This document shows positions 50,095 through 60,018 of a DNA stretch of 64,000 bases, in pieces. The DNA comes from Chelativorans sp. YIM 93263 (GTDB lineage: Bacteria; Pseudomonadota; Alphaproteobacteria; Rhizobiales; Rhizobiaceae): NCBI RefSeq assembly GCF_028767125.1, contig NZ_JAKCWP010000008.1, forward strand, positions 1-64,000, written 5' to 3'. Below the pieces are notes generated by a model. The model saw nothing but the letters and a program-made list of their open reading frames with translations, was not told where the DNA came from and made no database searches. Within the stretch, counting starts at the first letter, position 1; each line of letters begins with the position of its first letter. The position numbers and the translations under genes are program-made.

Positions 50095-51942
50095 ATGTTT
50101 AGCTGGTTCGAACGAAAACTGCCGCCGTTTCCCGAAGCCGAGCTGGAACAGCCGCCGAAGACGCTGTTCGGCTTTTGCTGGCATTTCACGCGGGATACCT
50201 GGCCGGCGATCCTTGTCGCCGCGATCCTGGCGGCCGCCATTGCCATCACAGAGGTCTGGATGTTCTCCTTCCTCGGCAATATCGTTGATTGGCTGACGGA
50301 GCAGGATCGCGAGACCTTCCTGCAGTCGGAAGGATGGAAGCTGGCGGGCATGGCGTTCGTCATTCTCGTCTTCCTGCCGGGAATCGTGGCGCTGAGCTCG
50401 CTGGTGCTCCACCAGATCCTGATGGGCAATTATCCCATGCGGATTCGCTGGCTCGTCCACCGCTATCTGCTCAAGCAATCGATGGCCTTTTACCAGGACG
50501 AGTTCGCCGGGCGCATCGCCACCAAGCTGATGCAGACGGCGCTGGCTGTGCGCGAGACCGTCATCAAGCTGATCGACGTTCTGAACTATGTCATCGTCTA
50601 TTTCGTCGCCATGGTGTTTCTCGTCGCCTCCGCCGATATCCGGCTGGCGGCCCCGCTCGGCGTGTGGCTGATCGGCTACATCGTACTTCTGCACCAGTTC
50701 GTTCCACGCATGGGGCGGGTGGCCAAGCAGCAGGCCGATGCGCGCTCGATCATGACCGGCCGCGTGGTCGACAGTTACACCAACATCCAGACGGTCAAGC
50801 TGTTCTCCCACGGTCAGCGCGAGGCGGCCTATGCCAGGGAGGGCATGGGCAGCTTTCTGAACACGGTCTACCGGCAGATGCGGTTGACGACCGGGCTTTA
50901 CAGCCTGCTCTACGTGCTCAACTCTCTGTGCCTGTTCGCCGTGGGCGCGATCTCAATCTGGCTGTGGATGGGCGAGTTGGTCTCCGTCGGCGCGGTTGCC
51001 GTGGTTCTCGGTCTGGTCCTCCGGTTGTGGGGCATGTCCCAGTGGATTATGTGGGAGATGACGACGCTTTTCGAGAACATTGGTACGATCCAGGACGGCA
51101 TCTCCACTATCTCCGTGCCCCGCGCGGTGGATGATAAGCCGAACGCGAAGGAACTGCGCGTCAGCAAAGGCGAGATCGCCTTCGACCGGATCCGTTTCCA
51201 CTACGGGAAGGAAGGCGGCGTGATCGAGGATCTTTCGCTGAACATCCGGCCGGGGGAGAAGGTCGGTCTGATCGGCCGCTCCGGCGCTGGCAAATCGACG
51301 CTCGTCAACCTGCTCCTGCGCTTTTACGATCTGGAAGGCGGACGCATCCTGATCGACAGCGAGGACATCTCCGAGGTCAAGCAGGACAGCCTGCGTGAGC
51401 AGATCGCCATGGTAACGCAGGATACATCGCTGCTGCACCGTTCCGTACGCGATAACATTCTGTACGGCCGGCCGGACGCCGACGATGAAATGGTGCTGGA
51501 AGCGGCAAAACGTGCCGAAGCTCTGGATTTCATCGATGACCTTGCCGACATTAAAGGGCGCAGAGGACTCGAGGCCCATGTGGGCGAGCGCGGCGTGAAA
51601 CTTTCAGGCGGGCAAAGGCAGCGTATCGCCATTGCGCGCGTTATGCTGAAAAATGCGCCGATTCTGATCCTGGACGAGGCGACGTCGGCGCTCGATTCGG
51701 AGGTCGAGGCCGCCATTCAGGAGAACCTGTATCGCCTGATGGAGGGCAAAACCGTGATTGCGATTGCCCATCGGCTCTCGACCATCGCCGCGATGGACAG
51801 GCTGATCGTCATGGACGAGGGGCGTATCGTCGAGCAGGGCACGCACGAGGAACTGATCAAGAAGGGCGGCATTTACGCCCAGCTTTGGCAGCGCCAGTCG
51901 GGCGGGTTCCTCGATATAGGTCAAGTGGAGGCGGCTGAGTGA
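50095..51942 (+). CDS. ABC exporter half-transporter, first of a pair
   Basis: A 615-residue fused permease-ATPase. About six transmembrane helices (30-320) are followed by the nucleotide-binding domain with Walker A GRSGAGKST, signature LSGGQRQR, Walker B ILILDEATSALDSE and the switch His in AIAHRLST. It has a canonical catalytic Glu. It overlaps the next gene by 4 bp, so the two probably form a heterodimeric exporter for a lipid, peptide or drug. Confidence 0.9.
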   Translation: MFSWFERKLPPFPEAELEQPPKTLFGFCWHFTRDTWPAILVAAILAAAIAITEVWMFSFLGNIVDWLTEQDRETFLQSEGWKLAGMAFVILVFLPGIVALSSLVLHQILMGNYPMRIRWLVHRYLLKQSMAFYQDEFAGRIATKLMQTALAVRETVIKLIDVLNYVIVYFVAMVFLVASADIRLAAPLGVWLIGYIVLLHQFVPRMGRVAKQQADARSIMTGRVVDSYTNIQTVKLFSHGQREAAYAREGMGSFLNTVYRQMRLTTGLYSLLYVLNSLCLFAVGAISIWLWMGELVSVGAVAVVLGLVLRLWGMSQWIMWEMTTLFENIGTIQDGISTISVPRAVDDKPNAKELRVSKGEIAFDRIRFHYGKEGGVIEDLSLNIRPGEKVGLIGRSGAGKSTLVNLLLRFYDLEGGRILIDSEDISEVKQDSLREQIAMVTQDTSLLHRSVRDNILYGRPDADDEMVLEAAKRAEALDFIDDLADIKGRRGLEAHVGERGVKLSGGQRQRIAIARVMLKNAPILILDEATSALDSEVEAAIQENLYRLMEGKTVIAIAHRLSTIAAMDRLIVMDEGRIVEQGTHEELIKKGGIYAQLWQRQSGGFLDIGQVEAAE

Positions 51943-53822
51943 GCCAGGAAGAGGAAACACGATCCGGCCCAGGTGAGGGGCTCTGGCGCCGCGCCGAAGG
52001 GGTGATAGACCCCTTCGGCGATACGCCGCGCGAGGTCCTGCCGGCCGAAGCCCGCGATTTCATCTGGTTCTTCGCCACGCAGGCGAAATGGCCGTTCATC
52101 CTTCTTTTGACGGCCGGCGGGCTGATGGGCGCGGTCGACGCCGGGCTCTATTGGGGGCTCGGCTGGCTGATAGACCTTCTCGACACCTCTTCGCCCGAAA
52201 CGCTTTTGGCTGAGAATTGGCTGGCGCTCGTGGCCCTGGCAGCTCTGGTGCTGGTTGGCCGCGCAGCCATCATGATCGGCAACACTATCCTGGAAGAGCA
52301 GGTCATCGCACCATCCTTCTACCAGCGTGTGCGCTGGCAGGCGTTTCGCCGGGTTATCGAGCAGCCCTACGAATTTTATCAGAACGATTTTGCCGGCCGG
52401 ATCGCCACGAAGATTATGCAGGGCGGCGAGTCGACAGGCGATTTCATCGTTTCCTCGCTGCAGACTCTGTGGAGCTTCGTCACTTTCGTCGTTTTGGCAG
52501 GTACGATCCTGACCGTACTGGACCCCTTCATGGGGCTGGTTCTTGCTATCTGGCTGGCGGCATTTCTCATCATTGCGCGTGTACTTTTGCCGCCGCTCCG
52601 CAGGGCCGGCCGGCGCACTGCCGATGAGCGCTCGATCCTCAACGGCCGAATGGTCGATGCGTTTACCAACATCATGGCGGTCAAGCTCTATGACAGCGGT
52701 CAGCGCGAGCACAGCTATGTGCGCGAGGGGATGGCGCGTTTCCTGGCGGCGGTGCGCACGCTGACGCGCGCCATCACCCGTGTTCGCGCCGCCGTGGCCA
52801 TTCTCAACGGCTTCATGATGACGGCAATAGGCGTGCTCGCGGTGACGCGCTGGATGAACGGACTGGCCACGACGGGAGAAATCGCGGCGGCCATGGGCCT
52901 CGTCTTCCGGCTCAACCAGATGTCCGGCTACATGATGTTCAACATCAACGGTCTCATCCGGGCATATGCGACGGTGCAGGACGCCACCGGCGTGATTTCA
53001 CAAAAGCCGGCCATTCGAGACGCCCCGAATGCGCGGAGCATCGACAAGGCCGAGGGCGATATCCGCTTCGACAACGTCACCTTCAATTACGGGAAGGAGG
53101 ATGGCATCCTCGAAGGGCTCAATCTGCATATCCGCCCCGGCGAGCGCGTGGCGCTTGTCGGACCGTCGGGCGCGGGCAAAACGACCATCGTCAACCTGTT
53201 GCTTCGCCTGTTCGACATTGAAGGCGGGCGGATTCTGCTCGACGGGCAGGACGTCCGCGACGTTACCCAGGCTTCGCTGCGCAGCCAGTTCGGCGTGGTG
53301 AGCCAGGAACCGATGCTGATGCACCGTTCCATCCGCGATAACATCGCCTATGGCCGTCCGGGCGCGACGGAGGAGGAGATAATCGCCGCCGCCAAACGCG
53401 CCTCGGCCCATGACTTCATCGTCGATGTCAGTGATCCGCGCGGCCGGACGGGTTATGACGCGCATGTGGGCGAGCGCGGTGTCAAACTCTCCGGCGGTCA
53501 GCGCCAGCGCATCGCGATCGCCCGCATGATGCTGAAGGACGCGCCGATTCTCATTCTCGACGAGGCGACCTCATCGCTCGACTCGGAAATCGAAGCGGCG
53601 ATCCAGGAGAACCTCGAAGGTCTCATGGAAAATAAGACGGTGATCGCCGTCGCCCACCGTCTCTCCACCATCGCCGCTCTCGACCGACTGATCGTGCTCG
53701 ATCGCGGGCGCATCGTCGAGGAGGGCACTCATGACGAACTGGTGGACGGCGATGGGCTCTATGCCCAGCTCTGGAAGCGCCAGTCAGGCGGGTTCCTGCC
53801 CGAGCGCATGGCGGCGGAATAG
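51939..53822 (+). CDS. ABC exporter half-transporter, second of a pair
   Basis: A 627-residue paralogue of the preceding gene with the same layout: six helices (about 45-350), Walker A GPSGAGKTT, signature LSGGQRQR, Walker B ILILDEATSSLDSE and switch His AVAHRLST. Both ATP sites look competent, unlike the asymmetric sites of some heterodimers. The start is a GTG that overlaps the stop of the first gene (GTGA). An N-terminal tail of about 40 residues precedes the first helix. Confidence 0.9.
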   Translation: MSQEEETRSGPGEGLWRRAEGVIDPFGDTPREVLPAEARDFIWFFATQAKWPFILLLTAGGLMGAVDAGLYWGLGWLIDLLDTSSPETLLAENWLALVALAALVLVGRAAIMIGNTILEEQVIAPSFYQRVRWQAFRRVIEQPYEFYQNDFAGRIATKIMQGGESTGDFIVSSLQTLWSFVTFVVLAGTILTVLDPFMGLVLAIWLAAFLIIARVLLPPLRRAGRRTADERSILNGRMVDAFTNIMAVKLYDSGQREHSYVREGMARFLAAVRTLTRAITRVRAAVAILNGFMMTAIGVLAVTRWMNGLATTGEIAAAMGLVFRLNQMSGYMMFNINGLIRAYATVQDATGVISQKPAIRDAPNARSIDKAEGDIRFDNVTFNYGKEDGILEGLNLHIRPGERVALVGPSGAGKTTIVNLLLRLFDIEGGRILLDGQDVRDVTQASLRSQFGVVSQEPMLMHRSIRDNIAYGRPGATEEEIIAAAKRASAHDFIVDVSDPRGRTGYDAHVGERGVKLSGGQRQRIAIARMMLKDAPILILDEATSSLDSEIEAAIQENLEGLMENKTVIAVAHRLSTIAALDRLIVLDRGRIVEEGTHDELVDGDGLYAQLWKRQSGGFLPERMAAE

Positions 53823-53851
53823 CACATTCAATCGGATGTGCCGCAACATGC

Positions 53852-54034
53852 CTAGTCGCGAAGAGCGCTGAAGGGCAGGTCTGCTCTTTCGCGCTCGTCC
53901 ATGGCCTTTATGGCGGGATGCGCCAGCGGGTCGCGACGCCAATGTTCCACATCGTCCGCGCGTTCCTCGATCGCCTGACGCTTGGCCATGTGGTTGCGCA
54001 GATAGCCGGAGAATCTCAACAAAAGCTTCATCAT
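53852..54034 (-). CDS. small conserved hypothetical protein
   Basis: A 60-residue protein beginning MMKLLLRFSGYLRN with an amphipathic helix and then a charged region (HWRRDPLAHPAIKAMDERER). GGAGA lies seven bases before ATG 54034. It is divergent from the GcvA-like regulator with 92 bp between, so it may be that regulator's target. Function unknown. Confidence 0.6.
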   Translation of the reverse strand: MMKLLLRFSGYLRNHMAKRQAIEERADDVEHWRRDPLAHPAIKAMDERERADLPFSALRD

Positions 54035-54126
54035 CGGAGTGTCTCCAGGGGTGTTATCCCAGAGGATCCTTCGCAATGAGCGATTTCTCAATGGAGATTG
54101 CCTGCTGTTTAGTCTAGAAAAACTAT

Positions 54127-55026
54127 ATGAAGAATCTCAGCAGCGTCCACCTTAACGGCCTGCGGGCGGCCGAGGCCGCGCTGCGGCTGGGCTTGCTCTC
54201 GGCGGCGGCGGATGAACTGGGCGTTACGGTCGGGGCGGTCAGTCAGCACATTATCCGGTGCGAGGAGCAACTCGGCCTCAGTCTGTTCGACCGTTCCGGG
54301 CGCGGAATGCACCCGACTGCTTTCGGCCGGCAGGTCGCCGGCTTGCTCAGCGAGGGCTTTGGCAAGTTGGATCAGGCCGTGGCTCTGTCGCGGCGACAGG
54401 CGGACACGGTTTTGACCATTTCGGTCGCGCCGGTGTTTGCGTCGAAATGGCTGGTGCCGCGTCTTTCACGCTTTTCCACGCTGCATCCGGAATTGCGGAT
54501 GCGGCTCGATGCATCCATCGGGCTCGTCAACCTCGATACATCCGATGTCGATCTCGCGATCCGTGTCGGGGTAGGGGACTGGCCGGGTGTGAAGGCGGAA
54601 TTCATCCTTGCACAGGAGGTCTTTCCGGTCTGCGCGCCGGCATTGGGGGAGCGGCTGAACAACCCGAATGATATTCTGACGGCTCCCATCGTGCGCGATG
54701 CAAACTCGAACATCAGCTGGAATGTCTGGCTTGCTCAGTTCGGTCTGGACGAATCCCAACTTCGCGATGGCAACAGCTTCACGGATGCCGCCCTGGCCCT
54801 CGATTCGGCCATTGCGGGACAGGGTGTGATGCTGGCCTGGCCCACACTGGCTCACGATGCGCTTGCGGCGGGCCTGCTGGTTCGCCCTTTCCAGGGCTTG
54901 GCGCGAACGGACTTCGGCTACTGGCTTGTGACGTCAAAGAACCGTTACGAGCCGAAAAAAGTAAAGGCGTTCAAGTCCTGGATTCGGCAGGAAGTCGCCG
55001 AAACCGCGGAAAAATACAAAACTTAA
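54127..55026 (+). CDS. LysR-family regulator of the GcvA type
   Basis: A 299-residue LysR-type regulator. The DNA-binding part (LNGLRAAEAALRLGLLSAAA, ELGVTVGAVSQHIIRCEEQL, LFDRSGRGMHPT) and SVAPVFASKWLVPRLSRF with DLAIRVGVGDWPG in the effector domain are typical of the GcvA/AmpR branch. The short gap to the divergent 60-residue gene suggests it controls that gene. The effector is unknown. Confidence 0.88.
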   Translation: MKNLSSVHLNGLRAAEAALRLGLLSAAADELGVTVGAVSQHIIRCEEQLGLSLFDRSGRGMHPTAFGRQVAGLLSEGFGKLDQAVALSRRQADTVLTISVAPVFASKWLVPRLSRFSTLHPELRMRLDASIGLVNLDTSDVDLAIRVGVGDWPGVKAEFILAQEVFPVCAPALGERLNNPNDILTAPIVRDANSNISWNVWLAQFGLDESQLRDGNSFTDAALALDSAIAGQGVMLAWPTLAHDALAAGLLVRPFQGLARTDFGYWLVTSKNRYEPKKVKAFKSWIRQEVAETAEKYKT

Positions 55027-55110
55027 TCCGTTTTCCTTGCCTGGTCGCGGCATTGATCCACATTTTGTGGTATGTTGTCAGGCCCTGACGATACGAAAGG
55101 AGGATCGACA

Positions 55111-55296
55111 ATGAAGGAATTTCATTGCGGATCGCTCGTTCCTGGTTGCAACTGGCATACCCGGCACGAGGATGAGGCTGAAGTGACCCGTCGTGCCGTC
55201 GAACATATGCGTTCCGCCCACGGGGAGACGATCATTCGCAACAGCATGATCGAAGCAATCCGTTCGCGGATCACACACGCAAAGAATGCTGCATGA
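55111..55296 (+). CDS. DUF1059 small protein
   Basis: A 61-residue DUF1059 protein with the CGSLVPGCNWHTRHEDEAEV motif, whose Cys and His residues may bind metal, and a C-terminal helix. A strong AAAGGAGG precedes ATG 55111. These tiny proteins are common in actinobacteria and alphaproteobacteria. Their function is unknown. Confidence 0.85.
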   Translation: MKEFHCGSLVPGCNWHTRHEDEAEVTRRAVEHMRSAHGETIIRNSMIEAIRSRITHAKNAA

Positions 55297-55304
55297 GCAG
55301 GCTT

Positions 55305-55327
55305 TTCCCTCCCTTTTCGGGAGGGAA
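55305..55327. terminator. stem-loop between convergent genes
   Basis: A perfect 9-bp stem, TTCCCTCCC / GGGAGGGAA, with a 5-base loop, nine bases after the DUF1059 stop. No long T-run follows. It probably terminates both converging transcripts. Confidence 0.65.
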
Positions 55328-55338
55328 GTCTTGCACCC

Positions 55339-55599
55339 TCAGTCGGCGCTCGGCAGCCGGCGCATTGTAAACTCAATGACATCGTCGGGGCGTTCGCACC
55401 AGCTTTCCACTTCTGTCCAGTAGGCTTGCTTGGGCCAGCGCTCCAGCCATTCCCGGGCTTTGGCGCGGGCCTCCTCGCGCGGCAGCGCGTATGTTTCGCG
55501 CAGGAAGCCGTCGCGCGGCAGGCGTTCACCGCCGCGAGCACGCGTCTTTTCGACGCTGCGCTTCAGGCTTTCGAACGGCGGCTTGGCGGGTGTACGCAC
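55339..55599 (-). CDS. small conserved hypothetical protein
   Basis: An 86-residue protein with a charged, helical central part (REEARAKAREWLERWPKQAY) and a WTEVESW segment. The GTG at 55599 is chosen because AAGGAG lies seven bases upstream; the in-frame ATG 13 codons earlier has no such site. It is divergent from hemF with a short gap. Function unknown. Confidence 0.6.
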   Translation of the reverse strand: MRTPAKPPFESLKRSVEKTRARGGERLPRDGFLRETYALPREEARAKAREWLERWPKQAYWTEVESWCERPDDVIEFTMRRLPSAD

Positions 55600-55702
55600 G
55601 CAATGACTCCTTGACCCGACACCTGTAAAGTTAGGCAATGAAACGGGAAATTGCGAGTCGAATGTTCGTCACCCTACGTGGGGAATGCTGGAAGGATTTG
55701 GC

Positions 55703-56617
55703 ATGGAACGTCCTGAACTGGAACCGGGGCTGCCCGAGGACATCGAAGACAAGAAGCAGACGGCGCGGGTGTGGTTCGAGGAACTGCGCGACTGGATTTG
55801 CACCGCGTTCGAGGAACTCGAGGATGAACTGGCCGGACCGCTTTCCGCCGAGCCCGCGGGGCGTTTCGAGCGCACGCCCTGGCAGCGCGACAAAGGTGCC
55901 GGTGGCGGCGGGATCATGTCGATGCTGCATGGCCGCGTTTTCGAGAAGGCGGGTGTGCATACCTCGACGGTTCACGGTGAGTTTTCGCCCGAGTTCCGAA
56001 AACAGATCCCGGGCGCCGAAGACGATCCGGGTTTCTGGGCGTCCGGCATATCGCTCATCGCCCATCCGCGAAATCCGAATGTTCCGGCCGTGCACATGAA
56101 TACGCGCATGGTGGTCACGACGCGGCAATGGTTCGGCGGTGGTGCCGACCTGACCCCGGTGCTCGACCGCCGCCGCACACAGGAAGATCCCGACACGATC
56201 GCTTTCCACGACGCCATGCGGCGGGCCTGCGAGGCGCATGAAGCCGTTGCGGACTATGGCAAGTTCAAGGAGTGGTGCGACGCGTATTTCTTCCTGCCGC
56301 ATCGAAACGAGTCGCGTGGCATCGGCGGCATCTTTTATGATTGGCTCAAGACACCCGAGGAAAAGGGCGGATGGCAGGCCGATTTCGACTTCACTCAGGA
56401 TGTCGGACGGGCATTCATCAAGGTTTACGAGACGCTCGTGCGCCGAAACTTCAACACTGAGTGGTCGGATGCGGACCGCGAGGAGCAGCTTGTCCGGCGT
56501 GGACGCTATGCCGAGTTCAATCTGCTCTACGACCGCGGCACGATCTTCGGGCTGAAGACCGGCGGCAATGTCGATTCCATCCTTTCCAGCCTGCCTCCGG
56601 TGGCCAAGTGGCCGTGA
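55703..56617 (+). CDS. hemF: oxygen-dependent coproporphyrinogen-III oxidase
   Basis: A 304-residue HemF that decarboxylates coproporphyrinogen III to protoporphyrinogen IX with oxygen. It shows [46 protein letters not shown], the [13 protein letters not shown] motif with catalytic His, and [19 protein letters not shown] 55703 has GGAAGGA seven bases upstream and is preferred to ATG 55685. Presence of HemF implies aerobic heme synthesis. Confidence 0.95.
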   Translation: MERPELEPGLPEDIEDKKQTARVWFEELRDWICTAFEELEDELAGPLSAEPAGRFERTPWQRDKGAGGGGIMSMLHGRVFEKAGVHTSTVHGEFSPEFRKQIPGAEDDPGFWASGISLIAHPRNPNVPAVHMNTRMVVTTRQWFGGGADLTPVLDRRRTQEDPDTIAFHDAMRRACEAHEAVADYGKFKEWCDAYFFLPHRNESRGIGGIFYDWLKTPEEKGGWQADFDFTQDVGRAFIKVYETLVRRNFNTEWSDADREEQLVRRGRYAEFNLLYDRGTIFGLKTGGNVDSILSSLPPVAKWP

Positions 56618-56648
56618 TAAGCTGCCAACAGCGCCGATTGCCCGTATC

Positions 56649-57281
56649 CTACGGCCTGAGCGTCGCCAGCTTCAGGCCGAAACCCAGGAAAACAGTGCCG
56701 GTGGCCGCTTTCAGCCAACGTTGCACATTCCCATTGCTTCCAAGTCTTTTCAGAAGCGCGAAAAGCAGTACGAGGCTGGAAAACCATACGACGTTCGCGA
56801 GAGCGTGGATCGTAACCATCACGAACCCCCACTTCATCGCATTCGCTTCCATGGGAATGAATTGCGGGAAGGCCGCGAGATAAAACATCGAGACCTTCGG
56901 ATTCAGCGCATTGGTGAGGAAGCCTTCAACGACGGCTCGCGCAAGCGTCCGCCGCCTCTTGGCTGGTGTCGTCTGAGCCGGCGCGGCAACGCCTTTCCAA
57001 GCCTGCCACAGCGCTTTCAGGCCGATATAGCAAAGATAGCTCGCGCCCAGCATCTTGACGATGAAGAAAAGCTGCGCCGACTGCACGAGAATGAGCGAGA
57101 TGCCGAGAATCGAGAGTGCCCCATGTATGTAAAACGAGGCGAAGAAGCCGGCTATGTTGGCGAAGCCCGCAGCCTTTCCGGACGTCGGTACCGTTTTCGC
57201 GATGAGAACGCCATTTGGCCCCGGCGAAATGACGAGCAACACGGCCACGAGGGCGAAGGCGGAAAGTTCAACAGGGGTCAT
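56649..57281 (-). CDS. LysE-family amino acid exporter
   Basis: A 210-residue exporter with six predicted helices. The LysE/RhtB signature is at the start (VISPGPNGVLIAKTVPTSGKAAG), with LGASYLCYIGLKAL and LTNALNPKVSMFYLAAFPQF after it. Members export lysine, threonine, homoserine or related compounds. Substrate unknown. Convergent with hemF. Confidence 0.9.
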   Translation of the reverse strand: MTPVELSAFALVAVLLVISPGPNGVLIAKTVPTSGKAAGFANIAGFFASFYIHGALSILGISLILVQSAQLFFIVKMLGASYLCYIGLKALWQAWKGVAAPAQTTPAKRRRTLARAVVEGFLTNALNPKVSMFYLAAFPQFIPMEANAMKWGFVMVTIHALANVVWFSSLVLLFALLKRLGSNGNVQRWLKAATGTVFLGFGLKLATLRP

Positions 57282-57388
57282 CCGAGTTTCTCAGAAGGGC
57301 GGGCCCGGCATTGATGTGAAATGCGGCGACATGCACACTATCTTAGCGGGAACGCGCGTGTCGAGCTGAATCAGCCAGGGAGCCTTGC

Positions 57389-57709
57389 ATGCTTCGCCCA
57401 CCAGCCAAATCGGGATCATCTGCAGCGCCGCACACCGGAGTTGCCGAGCTCGACTACGAACTCGCCGGGGAAATGGCGGGTGCACTCGGCCGTGCGGGGC
57501 GCCGGGCGGAGGTGAGCCTCGCGCGCCTTGCCGCTTGTGATGATGTGGCAAGCGAACGAGAACGCCGGAAAGAGCTGCTTCAAGAAGCCGCCGAAGCCGT
57601 CCATGCTTATTTCATCCAACGAGAGCTTTGCGGCCTCAGACGTCATGACGATGTCATTCGTGGCCTTGCCATACCGCGCGCCGTGCTGGCTCGTCTTGGG
57701 GCCCGATAG
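57389..57709 (+). CDS. small conserved protein (DUF6665-like)
   Basis: A 106-residue protein with a central helical region (LDYELAGEMAGALGRAGRR) and an acidic helix ending in FIQRELCGLRRHDDVI and the PRAVLARLG tail. This pattern resembles alphaproteobacterial DUF6665 proteins. AGGGAG precedes ATG 57389. Function unknown. Confidence 0.6.
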   Translation: MLRPPAKSGSSAAPHTGVAELDYELAGEMAGALGRAGRRAEVSLARLAACDDVASERERRKELLQEAAEAVHAYFIQRELCGLRRHDDVIRGLAIPRAVLARLGAR

Positions 57710-58134
57710 TCATTCTGCTTCCCCCATTGTCTTTCCTGTTGAGCGCGGCTCTGCTGGTTCCCGCCTCTCTCTACCTCTTCCGGAAAGCGGAAGCCGGCGC
57801 GTTCGATGCGGGTTCACGCTCGTTCAGATGTGGACTTTGCGGCAGGCAGCGCGGATCTTTTGCATATCGCCCTAAACCTCCGTGTTAGCCTCGCAAAGAG
57901 CAGGCAGTGCAAAGGTCAGACGCTCGCGCCCCGTCACATGTGAGGGATTTAGCGAAGTTTTCCCCGCGACAATGTGCCCTGTCGGGTCGAGGGCGTCTGG
58001 ACAAGTTTGACCGGTGCGCATAGAAACCATCGCCAATTGCTGGGGGAGTGTCGACCCGTTACAGGGGAATCGGCGGGCCGGTTTCGTTAGACTGCTCCCT
58101 TTTCGGCAGGCACAGGTAAAAGGACCGTAGTCCC
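57710..58134. other. gene-free region upstream of petABC
   Basis: A 425-bp stretch expected to hold the petABC promoter. A TTGACC hexamer at 58007-58012 is a possible -35 box, but no good -10 follows at the right spacing. No palindromic operator stands out. Confidence 0.4.
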
Positions 58135-58707
58135 GTGAGCGATATCGATTCGACCAAAACCCCGGAACCCAGTCGTCGCGACTTTCTCTATGTGGCAACC
58201 GGCATGGCCGGCGCCGTGGGGGCAGCCGGCGCCCTTTGGCCGTTTATCGACCAGTTCCGCCCCGACGCTTCGACGCGCGCGCTTGCCTCCATCCAGGTGG
58301 ATGTCTCGGCGGTCGAGCCGGGCATGTCGATAACGGTGAAGTGGCGTGGCCAGCCCGTGTTCATCCGCAATCGGACCGAGGCGGAGATCGAGGCTGCGCA
58401 GGAAGTTCCGTTGGATGAACTGAAGGATCCGGTCGCACGTAACGATAATCTGCCGCCCGATTCACCGGCGAGCGATGTCGACCGTTCGGCCGGTGAGGGC
58501 CGGGAGAACTGGCTCGTCATGATCGGCATTTGCACGCATCTGGGCTGCGTGCCGCTCGGTACGGCGGGCGATTTCGGCGGCTGGTTCTGCCCCTGCCATG
58601 GCTCGCATTATGATACAGCGGGGCGCATCCGCACGGGACCCGCGCCGGAGAACATGGCCATTCCGGCCTATGAATTTATTTCCGACACGGTCATCCAGAT
58701 CGGGTAG
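58135..58707 (+). CDS. petA: ubiquinol-cytochrome c reductase Rieske iron-sulfur subunit
   Basis: A 190-residue Rieske protein of the cytochrome bc1 complex. A Tat motif SRRDFL (residues 13-18) starts a signal anchor, and the [2Fe-2S] ligands lie in CTHLGC (133-138) and CPCHGS (152-157). The start is GTG 58135, just after a purine-poor leader; no earlier start is plausible. It transfers electrons from ubiquinol to cytochrome c1 on the periplasmic side. First gene of petABC. Confidence 0.95.
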   Translation: MSDIDSTKTPEPSRRDFLYVATGMAGAVGAAGALWPFIDQFRPDASTRALASIQVDVSAVEPGMSITVKWRGQPVFIRNRTEAEIEAAQEVPLDELKDPVARNDNLPPDSPASDVDRSAGEGRENWLVMIGICTHLGCVPLGTAGDFGGWFCPCHGSHYDTAGRIRTGPAPENMAIPAYEFISDTVIQIG

Positions 58708-58728
58708 GGCAAGGGAGCGTATTATTCC

Positions 58729-60015
58729 ATGAGCGGTGGACACTCGACCTACACACCCAAGAGCGGCATCGGGCGCTGGATGGATGCGCGCCTGCCTCTG
58801 CCGCGTCTTGTTTATGATTCCTTTGTTGCCTATCCGGTTCCGCGCAACCTGAATTATGCCTACACCTTTGGCGGCATTCTGACGTTGATGCTGGCGGTGC
58901 AGATCCTGACCGGCATTGTGCTGGCCATGCACTATGCGCCGAACACCGAGCTGGCGTTCGCGTCGGTCGAAAAGATCATGCGCGACGTCAATTCGGGCTG
59001 GTTGCTACGCTATCTCCATGCGAACGGCGCGTCCTTCTTCTTCGTGGCCGTGTATATCCATATTTTCCGTGGCCTCTATTACGGCTCCTACAAGGCGCCG
59101 CGCGAGCTTCTGTGGATCCTCGGCTGCATCATTTACCTGTTGATGATGGCGACCGCCTTCATGGGCTACGTTCTGCCCTGGGGACAGATGAGCTTCTGGG
59201 GCGCGACGGTTATCACCGGCTTCTTTACGGCGATCCCGCTGGTCGGCGAATGGGTCCAGCAGCTTCTGCTCGGTGGTTTCGCGGTCGACAACCCGACGCT
59301 TAACCGCTTCTTCTCGCTGCATTACCTTCTGCCCTTCATGATCGCGGGCGTGGTCGTGCTGCACATCTGGGCGCTGCATGTCACGGGCCAGACGAATCCG
59401 ACGGGAATCGAGGTCAAACAGAAGACGGATACGGTGAATTTCACGCCCTACGCGACCATCAAGGATAGCTTCGCGATGGTGGTGTTCCTCTTCGTGTTCC
59501 TTTATTTTGTCTTCTACATTCCGGGATATCTCGGGCATGCGGATAACTCGATCGAGGCCAATCCGCTGCAGACTCCGGCGCACATCGTGCCCGAATGGTA
59601 TTTCCTGCCGTTCTACGCGATCCTGCGTGCCATCACATTCAACATCGGACCGATCGACTCCAAACTCGGTGGCGTGCTGGCCATGTTCGGCTCGATCGCG
59701 GTGCTGTTCGTGGTGCCGTGGCTCGATACTTCGAAGGTGCGTTCGGCGGTTTACCGCCCCTGGTATAAGCTGTTCTTCTGGCTTTTCGTGGTCGACGCCA
59801 TCTTCCTCGGCTGGCTCGGCTCCAAGCCGGCGGAGGGTGTCTACGTCATGTTGGCGCAGGCCTCGACGTTCTATTATTTCGCATTCTTCCTGATCATCAT
59901 GCCGGTTCTCGGCCTCATCGAGACGCCGCGCCGACTGCCCAACTCGATTACCGAGGCGGTTCTGGAAAAGAACAAGGGTGAGGCTCCGGCCAGCGCCCAG
60001 GCCCGTGAAGGTTGA
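58729..60015 (+). CDS. petB: cytochrome b of the bc1 complex
   Basis: A 428-residue, eight-helix cytochrome b. It carries the paired heme histidines in helices II and IV, the Qo-site PEWYF motif ([16 protein letters not shown]) and [17 protein letters not shown]. It forms the quinol-oxidising core of complex III. It lies 21 bp after petA. Confidence 0.96.
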   Translation: MSGGHSTYTPKSGIGRWMDARLPLPRLVYDSFVAYPVPRNLNYAYTFGGILTLMLAVQILTGIVLAMHYAPNTELAFASVEKIMRDVNSGWLLRYLHANGASFFFVAVYIHIFRGLYYGSYKAPRELLWILGCIIYLLMMATAFMGYVLPWGQMSFWGATVITGFFTAIPLVGEWVQQLLLGGFAVDNPTLNRFFSLHYLLPFMIAGVVVLHIWALHVTGQTNPTGIEVKQKTDTVNFTPYATIKDSFAMVVFLFVFLYFVFYIPGYLGHADNSIEANPLQTPAHIVPEWYFLPFYAILRAITFNIGPIDSKLGGVLAMFGSIAVLFVVPWLDTSKVRSAVYRPWYKLFFWLFVVDAIFLGWLGSKPAEGVYVMLAQASTFYYFAFFLIIMPVLGLIETPRRLPNSITEAVLEKNKGEAPASAQAREG

Positions 60016-60018
60016 GCG

